From Occallatibacter savannae (lineage in GTDB: Bacteria; Acidobacteriota; Terriglobia; Terriglobales; Acidobacteriaceae): a DNA stretch of 64,000 nucleotides. The translations under genes and the position numbers were made by a program. This document shows positions 53,812-62,542 of this stretch, piece by piece; the first letter of the stretch is position 1, and the number at the start of each line of letters is the position of its first letter. Where the stretch lies: positions 1 through 64,000 of the forward strand of contig NZ_QFFY01000005.1 in assembly GCF_003131205.1 (NCBI RefSeq), written 5' to 3'. The notes beneath the pieces were generated by a model that saw nothing but the letters and a program-made list of their open reading frames with translations, made no database searches and was not told the origin of the DNA.

Positions 53812-53935
53812 ATCTACTCCGAAAAGGTGAGCCACGGTTCACGCGCGTGCAAGACACGGTCCTTACTGGCCCGCAACTGGTGCGCAATCTGTAACGTGAA
53901 CCCTCGAAGGATATCTCAGTGAAGCGCAAGAACCT

Positions 53936-53973
53936 ATAAGGATGGCATAAAGAAACTCATTTCATCCTTATGC
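53936..53973. promoter_or_regulatory. Interleaved inverted repeats in the amtB-nuoB intergenic region
   Basis: ATAAGGATG (53936-53944) and CATCCTTAT (53963-53971) are perfect 9-base arms with an 18-base spacer. GCATAA (53945-53950) and TTATGC (53968-53973) form a second pair. Location between divergent amtB and nuoB suggests a regulator or an overlapping promoter. No matching protein named. Confidence 0.45.
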
Positions 53974-54093
53974 GTTTGGAGTTCAAGTCGGCGACCGAAA
54001 TGGCACACGAAAACGGCGGGAAGGCCACCCCTGCAGACGTCCTGCCATCCATCAACGCGCGTCAACAAGTGCGAAGAGGTTAAAATCAGATTC

Positions 54094-54669
54094 ATGGCGG
54101 AAATTCAAGAACGCGATCGTTATCTCTTTGGTGCGCTCGATAGCAGCGCAAAAAATCGCGCCAAGCTGCAGGAAGTGAACTATGGCTTTGAGCAGCCCGA
54201 GGGCGTGTTTCTCACGACGCTTGATTTCGCCGTCAACTGGGTTCGCAAAAGCTCGGTGTGGCCGGTAACATTTGGCCTCGCCTGTTGCGCGATCGAGATG
54301 ATGTCTATGGGGGCATCGAGGTTTGACATAGCGCGTTTTGGCGCGGAAGTGTTCCGTCCCTCGCCTCGGCAATCCGATCTCATGATAATTGCTGGCCGCG
54401 TAGCGCAGAAGATGGCTCCGGTGATCCGCCGCCTCTATGACCAGATGCCGGAGCCTAAATGGGTTATCTCGATGGGCGCTTGCGCAACTTCGGGCGGTGT
54501 TTTCCAGAATTACGCGATCGTCCAGGGTGTCAATCAGGTCATCCCGGTGGACGTGTACGTCCCAGGATGTCCGCCCCGGCCGGAGCAACTCCTGTACGCC
54601 ATCACATTGCTTCAGGAAAAGATTCAACGTGAGCCACGTAGTTTGCTCAAGACCCTGAATGTAGAGTAA
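54094..54669 (+). CDS. nuoB: NADH-quinone oxidoreductase subunit B, isolated gene
   Basis: The 191-residue product is the NuoB subunit carrying cluster N2 of complex I. The ligands are in FGLACCAIEMM (adjacent Cys pair), GACATSGGVF and VPGCPPRPE. Normal length for NuoB with about 20 extra N-terminal residues. It is not flanked by nuoA, nuoC or nuoD (an OmpA-family gene follows). This may be the second, dispersed copy, or part of a rearranged operon. Catalytic subunit function stands on the conserved cysteines. Confidence 0.93.
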   Translation: MAEIQERDRYLFGALDSSAKNRAKLQEVNYGFEQPEGVFLTTLDFAVNWVRKSSVWPVTFGLACCAIEMMSMGASRFDIARFGAEVFRPSPRQSDLMIIAGRVAQKMAPVIRRLYDQMPEPKWVISMGACATSGGVFQNYAIVQGVNQVIPVDVYVPGCPPRPEQLLYAITLLQEKIQREPRSLLKTLNVE

Positions 54670-54869
54670 GTCGGCTCCGCCGCCAGTGCCTCCCTGTCCG
54701 TCGTTGAACAGGTTGGTCGGTCGTGCCGGGGGATGCTAATTGCGATGGATACCAAGTGGTAAACCCCTTCAGAAAGTAACCTCTAGCCCCAACTTCCTAT
54801 GTTACGTTTATTGGTGGTGAGCTCCGGTTTCGCGGAAGGTCAGCTGTCAAGGAGCCAGTCACTTTAACC

Positions 54870-54899
54870 GGAAAACGGTCCTCATGAGGAGCCGTTTCC
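54870..54899 (+). promoter_or_regulatory. Extended hairpin in the leader of the OmpA-family gene
   Basis: GGAAAACGG (54870-54878) pairs with CCGTTTCC (54892-54899) with a one-base bulge. It encloses the perfect palindrome TCCTCATGAGGA (54879-54890). Placed 37-67 bases before the OmpA ATG, downstream of the likely promoter. No U-tract, so rather an mRNA stability or translation element than a terminator. Confidence 0.5.
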
Positions 54900-54936
54900 A
54901 ACCTGTTTTCCAGTTTCGATTGCGGAGGAGAAACGC

Positions 54937-56751
54937 ATGCACTCGCGAGTTTCAAAAATTGCCCGCTTGGCGTTGGCACTGGCATGTTCCGGCTTGGTTC
55001 CTGTTGCCCTGTCTGCCCAGGATGCTCCCAAGCCGGCGGCGCCTGCCACTTCGGGGCCCTCAGCTGATGCTCCCTCACGTTGGGACATCTTCGCCGGATT
55101 CAGCTATCTCGCGCCACACGGCGCCTTGGTCAAGGGCGCTCAGCAGGACTCAGCGAAGGCGATTTCCTGCTGCGTGGACTTCAGCGTTGCCCGGTACTTC
55201 AACAAGTTCCTTGGCGTCCAGGCAGAGGGTGATTTCCATAAGAACGGTGGCAATTACGGGGCGATTGTGCACAACCAGTTCAGCGGAGGTTCGGGCGGAT
55301 TGATCGCCCGTTTCCCGACTGAGGACATTACCCCGTTCGTGCATGCCCTTGTGGGTGGTGAAAGCGTTTCGAGTACCTACTATCCGAGCAATCAGTGGGG
55401 TGTTGTTCTCACTGCCGGCGGTGGAATCGACTACGAGACCCCGTGGCTCGACCACCACCTGGCGATCCGCGTGTTCCAAGCGGACTACCAGTACACACAC
55501 GAAAACTTCTATCCCGTGGCTCGCGCGAACTTCAATATGGCGCGGCTGAGCACCGGTCTCGTGCTGCATATGGGCACGATCGCGCCTCCAGCGACGGTCA
55601 CCATCTCCTGCGCGGCGCAGCCTACGTCGGTCTTTCCCGGCGAGCCGGTCACAGTCACTGCTACCGCCGGACAGCTTCTTCCGAAGGATCACGTTGTTTA
55701 CAACTGGTCCGGTCAGGGCGTAACCGGGACGGACACTACGGCCAAGGTGGATACGACGAACCTGGCGCCCGGCAACTACACGGTGAACTGCGGCGTGAAG
55801 GAAGGAAAGCCCGGGAAAGAGGGACTGAAGCCTTGGGAGAGCGCGAGCGGTACGGCGAACTTCACAGTCAAGGAATATGAGCCGCCGACCATCAGTTGCT
55901 CAGCGAATCCTACGGACCTGAAGCCGGGTGAAACCTCCACGGTCACCTGCCAAGGCGTGAGCCCGCAGAACCGTCCTCTTTTCTACACCTACCAAGCTTC
56001 GGCGGGTACGGTAACTGGAAGCGGACCGACAGCTCAGTTCTCATCGCAGGGCGCGCCGACAGGGCCCGTTCAGATTACCGGCAATGTTGCTGACGACAAG
56101 GGTCACACCGCGTCCGCAAACACCAGCGTCAACGTGCAGGCCCCACCCCCGCCGCCGGGACCGTCTCCTGAGCAGCTGCGTCTCGAAGCCCGCCTTGCGC
56201 TGCACAGCGTGTTCTTCCCGACGGCTCTGCCGACGGAGAAGCATCCGGAGCGGGGATTGGTCGAGAGCCAGCAGGCCACGTTGCAGACATTGGCAACGGA
56301 CCTCAAGTCCTACCTCCAGATCAAGCCTGACGCGCACATTACACTCACCGGGCACGCCGATCCACGTGGTTCCGATGAGTTCAACCAAGCGCTGACTCAG
56401 CGCCGCGTTGATGCCGTCAAGCAGTACCTGGTGCAGCAGGGCATTCCGGAAAGTGCAATTGCAGCCAACGCAGTCGGCAAGAGCCAGGTCCTCTCCAAGG
56501 ATGAAGTGAAGGCTCTCGTTGACCAGAACACCGAGCTGACGGACAAGGAAAAGAAGAACACCCTCCGTCGCCTCAACGTGATCTACCTGGCCCAGAACCG
56601 CCGCGTCGACCTCACTCTGACCAACACGGGTCAGCAGTCGGTGCAGCTCTATCCGTTCAACGCGAAGGACGCCTCCACTCTTCTTTCTGTCAGCAAGCCG
56701 GCTACCGGCGGCAAGGGCGGTGCGAAGAAGGCGGCCCCGAAGAAGAAGTAA
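54937..56751 (+). CDS. Exported OmpA-family outer-membrane protein with Ig-like repeats
   Basis: The 604-residue product has a signal peptide (ARLALALACSGLVPVALSAQ). An N-terminal beta-barrel-like domain follows (WDIFAGFSYLAPHGALVKGA to about 205), then two Ig/PKD-like beta repeats (about 212-300 and 310-400, each opening with an ISC...P pattern). The C-terminal OmpA peptidoglycan-binding domain has ITLTGHADPRGSDEFNQAL and RRVDAVKQYLVQQGIP. An Ala/Lys-rich tail ends in GGAKKAAPKKK. It likely links outer membrane to peptidoglycan. GGAGGAG precedes the start and a strong terminator follows. An upstream leader hairpin could control it. Confidence 0.9.
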   Translation: MHSRVSKIARLALALACSGLVPVALSAQDAPKPAAPATSGPSADAPSRWDIFAGFSYLAPHGALVKGAQQDSAKAISCCVDFSVARYFNKFLGVQAEGDFHKNGGNYGAIVHNQFSGGSGGLIARFPTEDITPFVHALVGGESVSSTYYPSNQWGVVLTAGGGIDYETPWLDHHLAIRVFQADYQYTHENFYPVARANFNMARLSTGLVLHMGTIAPPATVTISCAAQPTSVFPGEPVTVTATAGQLLPKDHVVYNWSGQGVTGTDTTAKVDTTNLAPGNYTVNCGVKEGKPGKEGLKPWESASGTANFTVKEYEPPTISCSANPTDLKPGETSTVTCQGVSPQNRPLFYTYQASAGTVTGSGPTAQFSSQGAPTGPVQITGNVADDKGHTASANTSVNVQAPPPPPGPSPEQLRLEARLALHSVFFPTALPTEKHPERGLVESQQATLQTLATDLKSYLQIKPDAHITLTGHADPRGSDEFNQALTQRRVDAVKQYLVQQGIPESAIAANAVGKSQVLSKDEVKALVDQNTELTDKEKKNTLRRLNVIYLAQNRRVDLTLTNTGQQSVQLYPFNAKDASTLLSVSKPATGGKGGAKKAAPKKK

Positions 56752-56798
56752 GATCAACCCCACCGGGAGCGGGCTTGAATGTCCGCTCCGCATGACTC

Positions 56799-56832
56799 AA
56801 AGAGGCTGACCCGCAAGGTCAGCCTCTTTTGT
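56799..56832 (+). terminator. Terminator after the OmpA-family gene
   Basis: Arms AAAGAGGCTGACC (56799-56811) and GGTCAGCCTCTTT (56817-56829) are a 13-base perfect stem with a 5-base loop, followed by TGTTTTCTTT. Confidence 0.9.
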
Positions 56833-56997
56833 TTTCTTTAAGATTGCGACGCTACGTAGCACCTCATCCTCTAACCCATCAAAGTTTCACTCCCTACTCC
56901 TTTCTGCCCCGATCATCCGATCTAGACCCTTTCGGTCGTTCTGAAGCAGAACTAGCGGGCCTTCCTGCATCTCAGCCGAAGTTACCGGGAGTACTGG

Positions 56998-58173
56998 ATG
57001 TATCGTCCTTTTCGTTCTTCTCTTTCCTTCTTTTGTTCGTTCGCAATTGGGTTTTTAATCATGGTTCTGGCGGGCTGTGGTGGATCACCCTCAAAAACAA
57101 GCTCACAGGGTTCCGGCGGCGGATCGGGGAGTCCCGGCAGTGCAGTGTTCGGGGGCGACCCGAGCAAGAGTAGTCCGGGATGTGGCGGGGCGGAGTCCGG
57201 ATATAACAACCAAAATGGTTCTATAAGCGGCATCTGGATACAAAGCCCGTCACCCGGTGTGAATCCGGGCAATGTGACTGTGAATGCAACGGCATACGCC
57301 AGCGATGCGATTACGCAGTGGACGGTTTGCCTCGACGGTCAAGCTGTATACCAGGCGAACAACTCTGCAACCTCTATTTCCCAAGCCATCACGGTTCCAA
57401 ACGGCCAGCATCTTTTGTGGGCGAGCGTTACAGACGCCAAGGCCGCTACCGACAGATCTGAGCTCAGATTGATCCAGGTGGGAACGCCACCGCCCACCAC
57501 CGTTCCTATCCCCACTCCGCCAGCGGGAGCAACGGTGCTGTCGCAGATGCAGAATGATAAGGCAAACTGGAGCATCTGCAGTGCCTGCGCCGCCGGGACA
57601 AACATTACCGACAAATACACGATGACGTTCGACCAGAGCCAGCCCTCGCTAAGCGGCAGCAGCCTGGAGATGTACGCTGGCGGGCCGCTATGGAGCAACG
57701 TCCTCTTCAAGGACATAATCCTGGGCACTACGAAGAGTACTCATTTCTTATGGGATTTCTGGGTTTACCACGATCCCGCTGTCGAATCGAAGTTCTGGTC
57801 TTCAGAGCTCGATTTCTACGTGGTTCTGGGAGGCAAAGAGTTCATGGCCGGCACTCAGTGCGACTATGGAGACGGCTACTGGGCGACCTGGGACAGCAAC
57901 GGCAACCGATGGCTTCTGGATGGAATCCCTTGCCCGCACTGGACACCGGGCTGGCACCACGTCCAGGAGTACGACGAACTCGTCAATAATGCCACGCAGT
58001 ATCGCTACGATACGCTGGTCCTGGACGGTACAGCCTATCCCCTCAACCAAACCTGGAACACCAACCCTACTGATTGGCAGGATCAGCTAGGAATTCAATT
58101 CCAGCTCGACGAGGATCCCTCGGGAACTCCGCTTCATGAATGGGTGGACAAGGTTACGCTGACGGAATGGTGA
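56998..58173 (+). CDS. Exported lipoprotein, unknown function
   Basis: The 391-residue product has a lipoprotein signal peptide with lipobox LAGC (SFAIGFLIMVLAGCGGSPS, Cys about 27). A Ser/Gly-rich linker (GGGSGSPGSAVFGGDPSKSS) is followed by a fibronectin-like domain and a C-terminal jelly-roll/LamG-like part (HFLWDFWVYHDPAVESKFW and LDFYVVLGGKEFMAGTQC). GGGAG ahead of the ATG confirms the start. It may bind a polysaccharide or protein at the surface. Family not named. Confidence 0.78.
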   Translation: MYRPFRSSLSFFCSFAIGFLIMVLAGCGGSPSKTSSQGSGGGSGSPGSAVFGGDPSKSSPGCGGAESGYNNQNGSISGIWIQSPSPGVNPGNVTVNATAYASDAITQWTVCLDGQAVYQANNSATSISQAITVPNGQHLLWASVTDAKAATDRSELRLIQVGTPPPTTVPIPTPPAGATVLSQMQNDKANWSICSACAAGTNITDKYTMTFDQSQPSLSGSSLEMYAGGPLWSNVLFKDIILGTTKSTHFLWDFWVYHDPAVESKFWSSELDFYVVLGGKEFMAGTQCDYGDGYWATWDSNGNRWLLDGIPCPHWTPGWHHVQEYDELVNNATQYRYDTLVLDGTAYPLNQTWNTNPTDWQDQLGIQFQLDEDPSGTPLHEWVDKVTLTEW

Positions 58174-58248
58174 GGCCTCATCACGCCTTCCAAGCGCAGC
58201 TGCCACAGGCACCCCAATTTTGGGGGACCTCGGAGACAAGACGCTTGA

Positions 58249-59250
58249 TTAGTTCAGCAACTGCAGTGCCCCGATCGCCGCTCCCAATGCGCCGGCACAA
58301 TCTCCGTTTGGAATCACATGTATCGGAATGCCGGCCTGTTCCGCACGCTGGGCCGGCATGCCTGCACGAATCTGCTCGATGAACCATTGGCGGAATTCGT
58401 CAGTGGCCTCGAGCACGCCGCCACCGATGATGAGGGCGTCGGGGTCGAAGGTGTTGATCATCTCGTCGAAAAACAATCCGAGCGCGTGTGCCTGCACTTT
58501 GAAGATGGTGCGACAGAGCGGGTCGCCTTTTGCCGCCAACCCGCGTGCCGCGTACGCAGCTTTCGCGATGTCCATTTGAGCGAGCTCATGTTCGGGATGC
58601 TGTTTGAGCAAGAAGGGAAGAACGTTCATCCGGATTGACGTAAGCGAACAGAGCGACTCGAGATCGCCGATGCGTCCGCAGTTGCAAATCGGCTTCAAGC
58701 CGGCAATCTCCGGGATCTCCGAGTAAGGCACCAGGACATGCCCCAACTCGCCGCCGAAGCCGTTCTTACCTTCGATCACCTTGTCGTTGACAATCACGCC
58801 ACCGCCGTTTCCGGTCCCCACAATGATTGAAATGGACGTCTTGCCGCTGTTGGAGCCGAAGAGGGCGAAGTGACCCCACAGAGCCGCGGCATTCGCATCG
58901 TTGAGATAAACAACCGGCTTTCCGAACTCTTTCTCGAGCGCACCACGTATATCGAAGCTTGCCCAGTCGTTGTGCACGAAGTTTGTGGATCCTTTGGCGC
59001 TGAGTACACCTTTCGCGCTGGCGGGACCGGGGGTGTCGAGTCCAACGGCCGCAACATCTTCCATCGAGATACCTGCGCGCGCCAGGGCGGGCGCAGCGCC
59101 ATCCGCGATTTGGCTGATGCAGATCTTTGGGCCTTCGACCGACCGGGCCGGATGTTCGCACAATCCGCCGACCAGAATGTTTTGCTTTTCGTCCATGACC
59201 GTGTAGTTGATGGCGGTTCCGCCCAGATCGATACCCATCACATAGCGCAT
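58249..59250 (-). CDS. ROK-family sugar kinase
   Basis: The 333-residue product from ATG 59250 (a GTG 30 bases upstream lacks support) has the phosphate motif MGIDLGGTAINYTVMD, the glycine loop GTGNGGGVIVND and the ROK cofactor motif KPICNCGRIGDLESL. In the ROK zinc motif CxCGxxGC the third cysteine is replaced by Asp, so zinc binding may be altered or absent. It should phosphorylate a hexose such as glucose or fructose. Convergent with the lipoprotein gene; no operon. Confidence 0.88.
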   Translation of the reverse strand: MRYVMGIDLGGTAINYTVMDEKQNILVGGLCEHPARSVEGPKICISQIADGAAPALARAGISMEDVAAVGLDTPGPASAKGVLSAKGSTNFVHNDWASFDIRGALEKEFGKPVVYLNDANAAALWGHFALFGSNSGKTSISIIVGTGNGGGVIVNDKVIEGKNGFGGELGHVLVPYSEIPEIAGLKPICNCGRIGDLESLCSLTSIRMNVLPFLLKQHPEHELAQMDIAKAAYAARGLAAKGDPLCRTIFKVQAHALGLFFDEMINTFDPDALIIGGGVLEATDEFRQWFIEQIRAGMPAQRAEQAGIPIHVIPNGDCAGALGAAIGALQLLN

Positions 59251-59511
59251 GCTGTTCTTCTTCCCCTTTTCTGTTGACACATATAAATTTACCGCGTGAT
59301 TCCGGCAGAGAGGGTGGATGTGCAGGAAAAGAGCTTACGTATGCCCTCCCAGAAATGACCTGATCGCTTAAACCTCTATCATTGTTGAATTTACAAGTGC
59401 AAGAGCTTGAATTGGAGTCAGGGTTATGCTGGCGTTCTTCGTGCCGGACATCCGGGCTCGGCGCCTTCTAACGCGCCCGCCATCATGCTGGATATTCGGT
59501 ATCATCGAGCT

Positions 59512-60651
59512 ATGCAGCCTGTCGCAGCACTCTCGGGTTTTCGCAGCTATGATCCACACGTTGAGGAGATTGCCATCAAGGTCAAGGCGGGCACACGCCT
59601 GGAAGCGGCGGACGGCCTTGCTCTGTATCGGTCAAAGGATGTCCTGGCCGTTGGGTGGCTGGCGAACTACGTGCGCGAGCGGATGCATGGAGATGTCACC
59701 TATTTCAACGTGAACCGGCACATCAACCCGACGAACGTGTGCGTTGCCGCTTGCAAGCTCTGCGCTTTCGGCCGCAAGAAGGGCGATCCGGCGGGATACA
59801 CGATGGCCCTGGAAGAAGCCTGGCAGACCGCAGCTTCCGGCTACAGCGAGGCTGTGACGGAGTTCCATATTGTCGGCGGGCTGCATCCCGATCTGCCGCT
59901 CGAGTATTTTCTTGACTTGGTACGCGGGCTTAAGCAGCGCTTTCCGAAGGTCCACATCAAGGCTTTCACGATGGTGGAGGTGGCTTACCTCGCGCGGCGT
60001 GCGAAGCTCTCGATCGAGGACACACTCATCAAGATGCGCCAAGCCGGCGTGGACTCGATGCCCGGCGGTGGCGCAGAAATCTTCTCGTCGCGTGTGCGTT
60101 CGATTATCTGCGACCACAAGATCGACGGTACCGAGTGGCTCGATACAGCGCGGCTGGCTCACAAGCTTGGGTTTAAATCGAACGCGACGATGCTCTACGG
60201 GCATATCGAGAACGATGAAGACCGCGTGGACCATCTGCTGAAGCTTCGTGAGGTTCAGGACGAGACCGGCGGATTTCAAACTTTCATTCCGCTGGCGTTC
60301 CATCCGGAGAACACGCCTCTCGATCATTTGCCCGTGACGACGGGGCTGACAGATATACGGCAGATCGCCGTGAGCAGGTTGCTGCTCGACAACTTCCCGC
60401 ATATCAAGGCGTACTGGCAGATGATGACGCCAAAGATTGCGCAGATCGCTCTGCGCTTCGGGGCCGACGACCTCGACGGAACCGTGGTGGAGGAGAAGAT
60501 TTATCACGATGCCGGCGCAACGACGCCGCAGGGCATGACACGGAAGGAACTCTGCCGGCTCATCACCGAAGCGGGCCGCGTTCCGGTGGAGCGCGACACT
60601 CTCTATCACGCGGTAACCAGGAACGAGGACACCTTCACCGTCGCCGTGTAG
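59512..60651 (+). CDS. mqnE: Aminodeoxyfutalosine synthase MqnE
   Basis: The product is about 379 residues from ATG 59512; the frame runs on further upstream, but sequence before it is not family-like. The radical SAM motif CVAACKLCAF (CxxxCxxC) is followed by VTEFHIVGGLHPDLPLEYFL, TMVEVAYLARR and GFQTFIPLAFHPENTPLDHL, all MqnE/CofH-type. It makes aminodeoxyfutalosine from the chorismate-derived precursor, the radical step of the futalosine menaquinone route, consistent with anaerobic or microaerobic respiration. The other mqn genes are not in this window. Confidence 0.93.
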   Translation: MQPVAALSGFRSYDPHVEEIAIKVKAGTRLEAADGLALYRSKDVLAVGWLANYVRERMHGDVTYFNVNRHINPTNVCVAACKLCAFGRKKGDPAGYTMALEEAWQTAASGYSEAVTEFHIVGGLHPDLPLEYFLDLVRGLKQRFPKVHIKAFTMVEVAYLARRAKLSIEDTLIKMRQAGVDSMPGGGAEIFSSRVRSIICDHKIDGTEWLDTARLAHKLGFKSNATMLYGHIENDEDRVDHLLKLREVQDETGGFQTFIPLAFHPENTPLDHLPVTTGLTDIRQIAVSRLLLDNFPHIKAYWQMMTPKIAQIALRFGADDLDGTVVEEKIYHDAGATTPQGMTRKELCRLITEAGRVPVERDTLYHAVTRNEDTFTVAV

Positions 60652-60672
60652 GCGGCAAAGGAAAGCGCAAGT

Positions 60673-60903
60673 ATGGGTGAGCTAAGCCTCTACGCGGTGG
60701 TTGGCCTGTGCGTAGGCTTCATGTGGGGTATCGGCTGCTCGCTCGCGATTCTCTACTCCATCTATCTCGGCGGCTACCGCAAAGCTGTAGAGGACTCGCT
60801 CGCTACGCAGAAGTCGCAGCGCTTCCTGACTGCACTGAAGAGAATCGAGTTGCGAAGGGCAAGGCAAGCCGCTACTGCCGCAACACCTTCCCGTCCTTCA
60901 TGA
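60673..60903 (+). CDS. Small single-helix membrane protein, unknown function
   Basis: The 76-residue product has one clear N-terminal transmembrane helix (YAVVGLCVGFMWGIGCSLAI), a second short hydrophobic stretch and a basic C-terminal tail (KRIELRRARQAATAAT). It starts 21 bases after mqnE, with a possible coupled start. Its 3' end overlaps the convergent amidohydrolase gene by 32 bases. Function unknown. Confidence 0.6.
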   Translation: MGELSLYAVVGLCVGFMWGIGCSLAILYSIYLGGYRKAVEDSLATQKSQRFLTALKRIELRRARQAATAATPSRPS

Positions 60904-62149
60904 CGAAGCTCACGTGCTCGCAGGTTGAGATGTCTTCGAGCGGATTCGCGGGGACGGCTACGATGTCTGCCAAGTAGGCGGGCTTCAGTTCGCCGATCTG
61001 GCCGCCCCAGCCCAGCAGCTTTGCGCCATTGATGAGGTCGGCCCGCAGCACGTCTGCCGGCTTCATTCCGTATTGCACCATCAGCGTCATCTCGCGGGCC
61101 TGCGTTCCATGAGGAAATGGGCCGACGTCGGATCCGACGGCGAACGGCACGCCCGCGGCAACCTGCTTCTTGAACTCCTTAATTTTGTAATCGAGCATCT
61201 CTGCCTGCGTGGCGGCCTGATCCTGCGAGTCGCGGTTCTTTGCGAAGTACTCAAAGATCGCAAACGTCGGTACGGCAAAGATGCCCTTCTCCTTCATCAG
61301 CCGCACTGTCTCATCACTTAGCTGGGTAGCATGATCAATCGAAGCCACTCCAGCTTGCGCGGCATATAGGGTTCCGGGCTCACCCATGGCGTGAACGCCA
61401 ACGTTCGTTCCCATGCGCCGCGCCTCTTCAACCGCCGCGGCCAACTGCGCCGCTGTGTACTGAAAAGGTGTATGCAGCACGCCATCGATCATCCGGTCTT
61501 TGCCGGTCTCGTAGATTTTGGCAAAATCAGACCCTTCTTTGTGCTGCTCGCGCATTACTTCAACGAGTTGTTCGGCGGAGTTGGCGTAGTCAGCGTTGGA
61601 GAGAACATGCTGTGCAGGGTTGTACTTGTTCGCGTCTTCATGACCGCCGAGGATGTCGATGGCATTGCCGCTGAGGCGCAACCGCGGACCGGGAATGATG
61701 CCCTTGTTGATGGCGTCGCGAATGGCTGTGTCCGCCGATCCTGCGCCTTCGGTTCCCATATCGCGTTCGGCGGTGTAGCCGGCCATCACGTCGTCTTTGG
61801 CGGCCTGCTCGGCCAGGATCACGCGCCAGGGCACGGACTCCTCAACGGTCTGCAGGTCCTCTGCGCCGGGATGGAGGAAGAGGTGGATGTGCGCGTCGAT
61901 CAGTCCCGGCATCAGCGTCGCGCCGCCGAGGTCGATGACCTTGGCGCCCGCGGGATGCTCGACACTCTTGCCCACTGCCTTGATGCGGTTGCCCTCGACC
62001 AGCACCTCGCCGGGCTGAATCACCGTTCCGCTGTCAACCTGAAGCAAACGCGCCGCGTGCAGTACGACCGGTGTTTGAGATTGCTGTGCACTCAATAGAC
62101 ACGGCGCGAACGCCAGGCACACTCCAAGAATCCATGAACAAGAACGCAT
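60872..62149 (-). CDS. Exported metal-dependent amidohydrolase
   Basis: The 425-residue product has a signal peptide (SWILGVCLAFAPCLLSAQ). The amidohydrolase TIM barrel shows HxH in LIDAHIHLFLHPG (about 86), a His in NVGVHAMGEPG and in SIDHATQLSDE, and Asp in AVGSDVGPFPHG (about 355). These are the metal-binding residues of imidazolonepropionase/prolidase-like amidohydrolases, and all four are present. Family members cleave dipeptides or cyclic amides. The 3' end overlaps a 76-residue membrane-protein gene. Confidence 0.9.
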   Translation of the reverse strand: MRSCSWILGVCLAFAPCLLSAQQSQTPVVLHAARLLQVDSGTVIQPGEVLVEGNRIKAVGKSVEHPAGAKVIDLGGATLMPGLIDAHIHLFLHPGAEDLQTVEESVPWRVILAEQAAKDDVMAGYTAERDMGTEGAGSADTAIRDAINKGIIPGPRLRLSGNAIDILGGHEDANKYNPAQHVLSNADYANSAEQLVEVMREQHKEGSDFAKIYETGKDRMIDGVLHTPFQYTAAQLAAAVEEARRMGTNVGVHAMGEPGTLYAAQAGVASIDHATQLSDETVRLMKEKGIFAVPTFAIFEYFAKNRDSQDQAATQAEMLDYKIKEFKKQVAAGVPFAVGSDVGPFPHGTQAREMTLMVQYGMKPADVLRADLINGAKLLGWGGQIGELKPAYLADIVAVPANPLEDISTCEHVSFVMKDGKVLRQ

Positions 62150-62273
62150 GTTGTCTCCGATACGGATATGAATATACAACTGCGAACGCAGCGAAACGGA
62201 TCAAGAAATTGCACTCATTCGCTTTTCACAAACATTCATTCAGTCCTTAGCTGGCAATCAGCGGACGGATGGT

Positions 62274-62516
62274 ATGATCCCGGCAAAGGATTCCAAAAAC
62301 ATCATGCAGAACGACTCTTATGTACTTGCGCACGAGCAGGCCGGCAGGGAACGTGCGGAACTTCGTGCCCAGATCGAAAAACTTCTCGCCCGCGACGCAA
62401 AGCTTGAAAAGCTGGTCGAGATTCTGAAGGAACTACTCCCAGAACAGGCTGCCGTCGAAGTACATGGAGACGGGCACCACGAACAGAACGGTTCACACGA
62501 GCATCACCACGGCTGA
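62274..62516 (+). CDS. Small helical protein with a His-rich C-terminus
   Basis: The 80-residue product (start ATG 62274, ATG 62304 also possible) has a charged helix rich in Glu/Leu (RERAELRAQIEKLLARDAKL, KLVEILKELLPEQ) and then a histidine tail HGDGHHEQNGSHEHHHG. It resembles a coiled coil followed by a metal-binding tail, perhaps Ni or Zn handling. Convergent with the acyl-CoA dehydrogenase gene, 26 bases between stops. Function unknown. Confidence 0.6.
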   Translation: MIPAKDSKNIMQNDSYVLAHEQAGRERAELRAQIEKLLARDAKLEKLVEILKELLPEQAAVEVHGDGHHEQNGSHEHHHG

Positions 62517-62542
62517 GTCTCACCGTCCCACTCACCTGAAGA

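Noticed and set aside
53850..54090. Sigma-54 promoter before amtB
   Set aside because: Best match on the minus strand lacks the invariant GG at -24; too weak to list.
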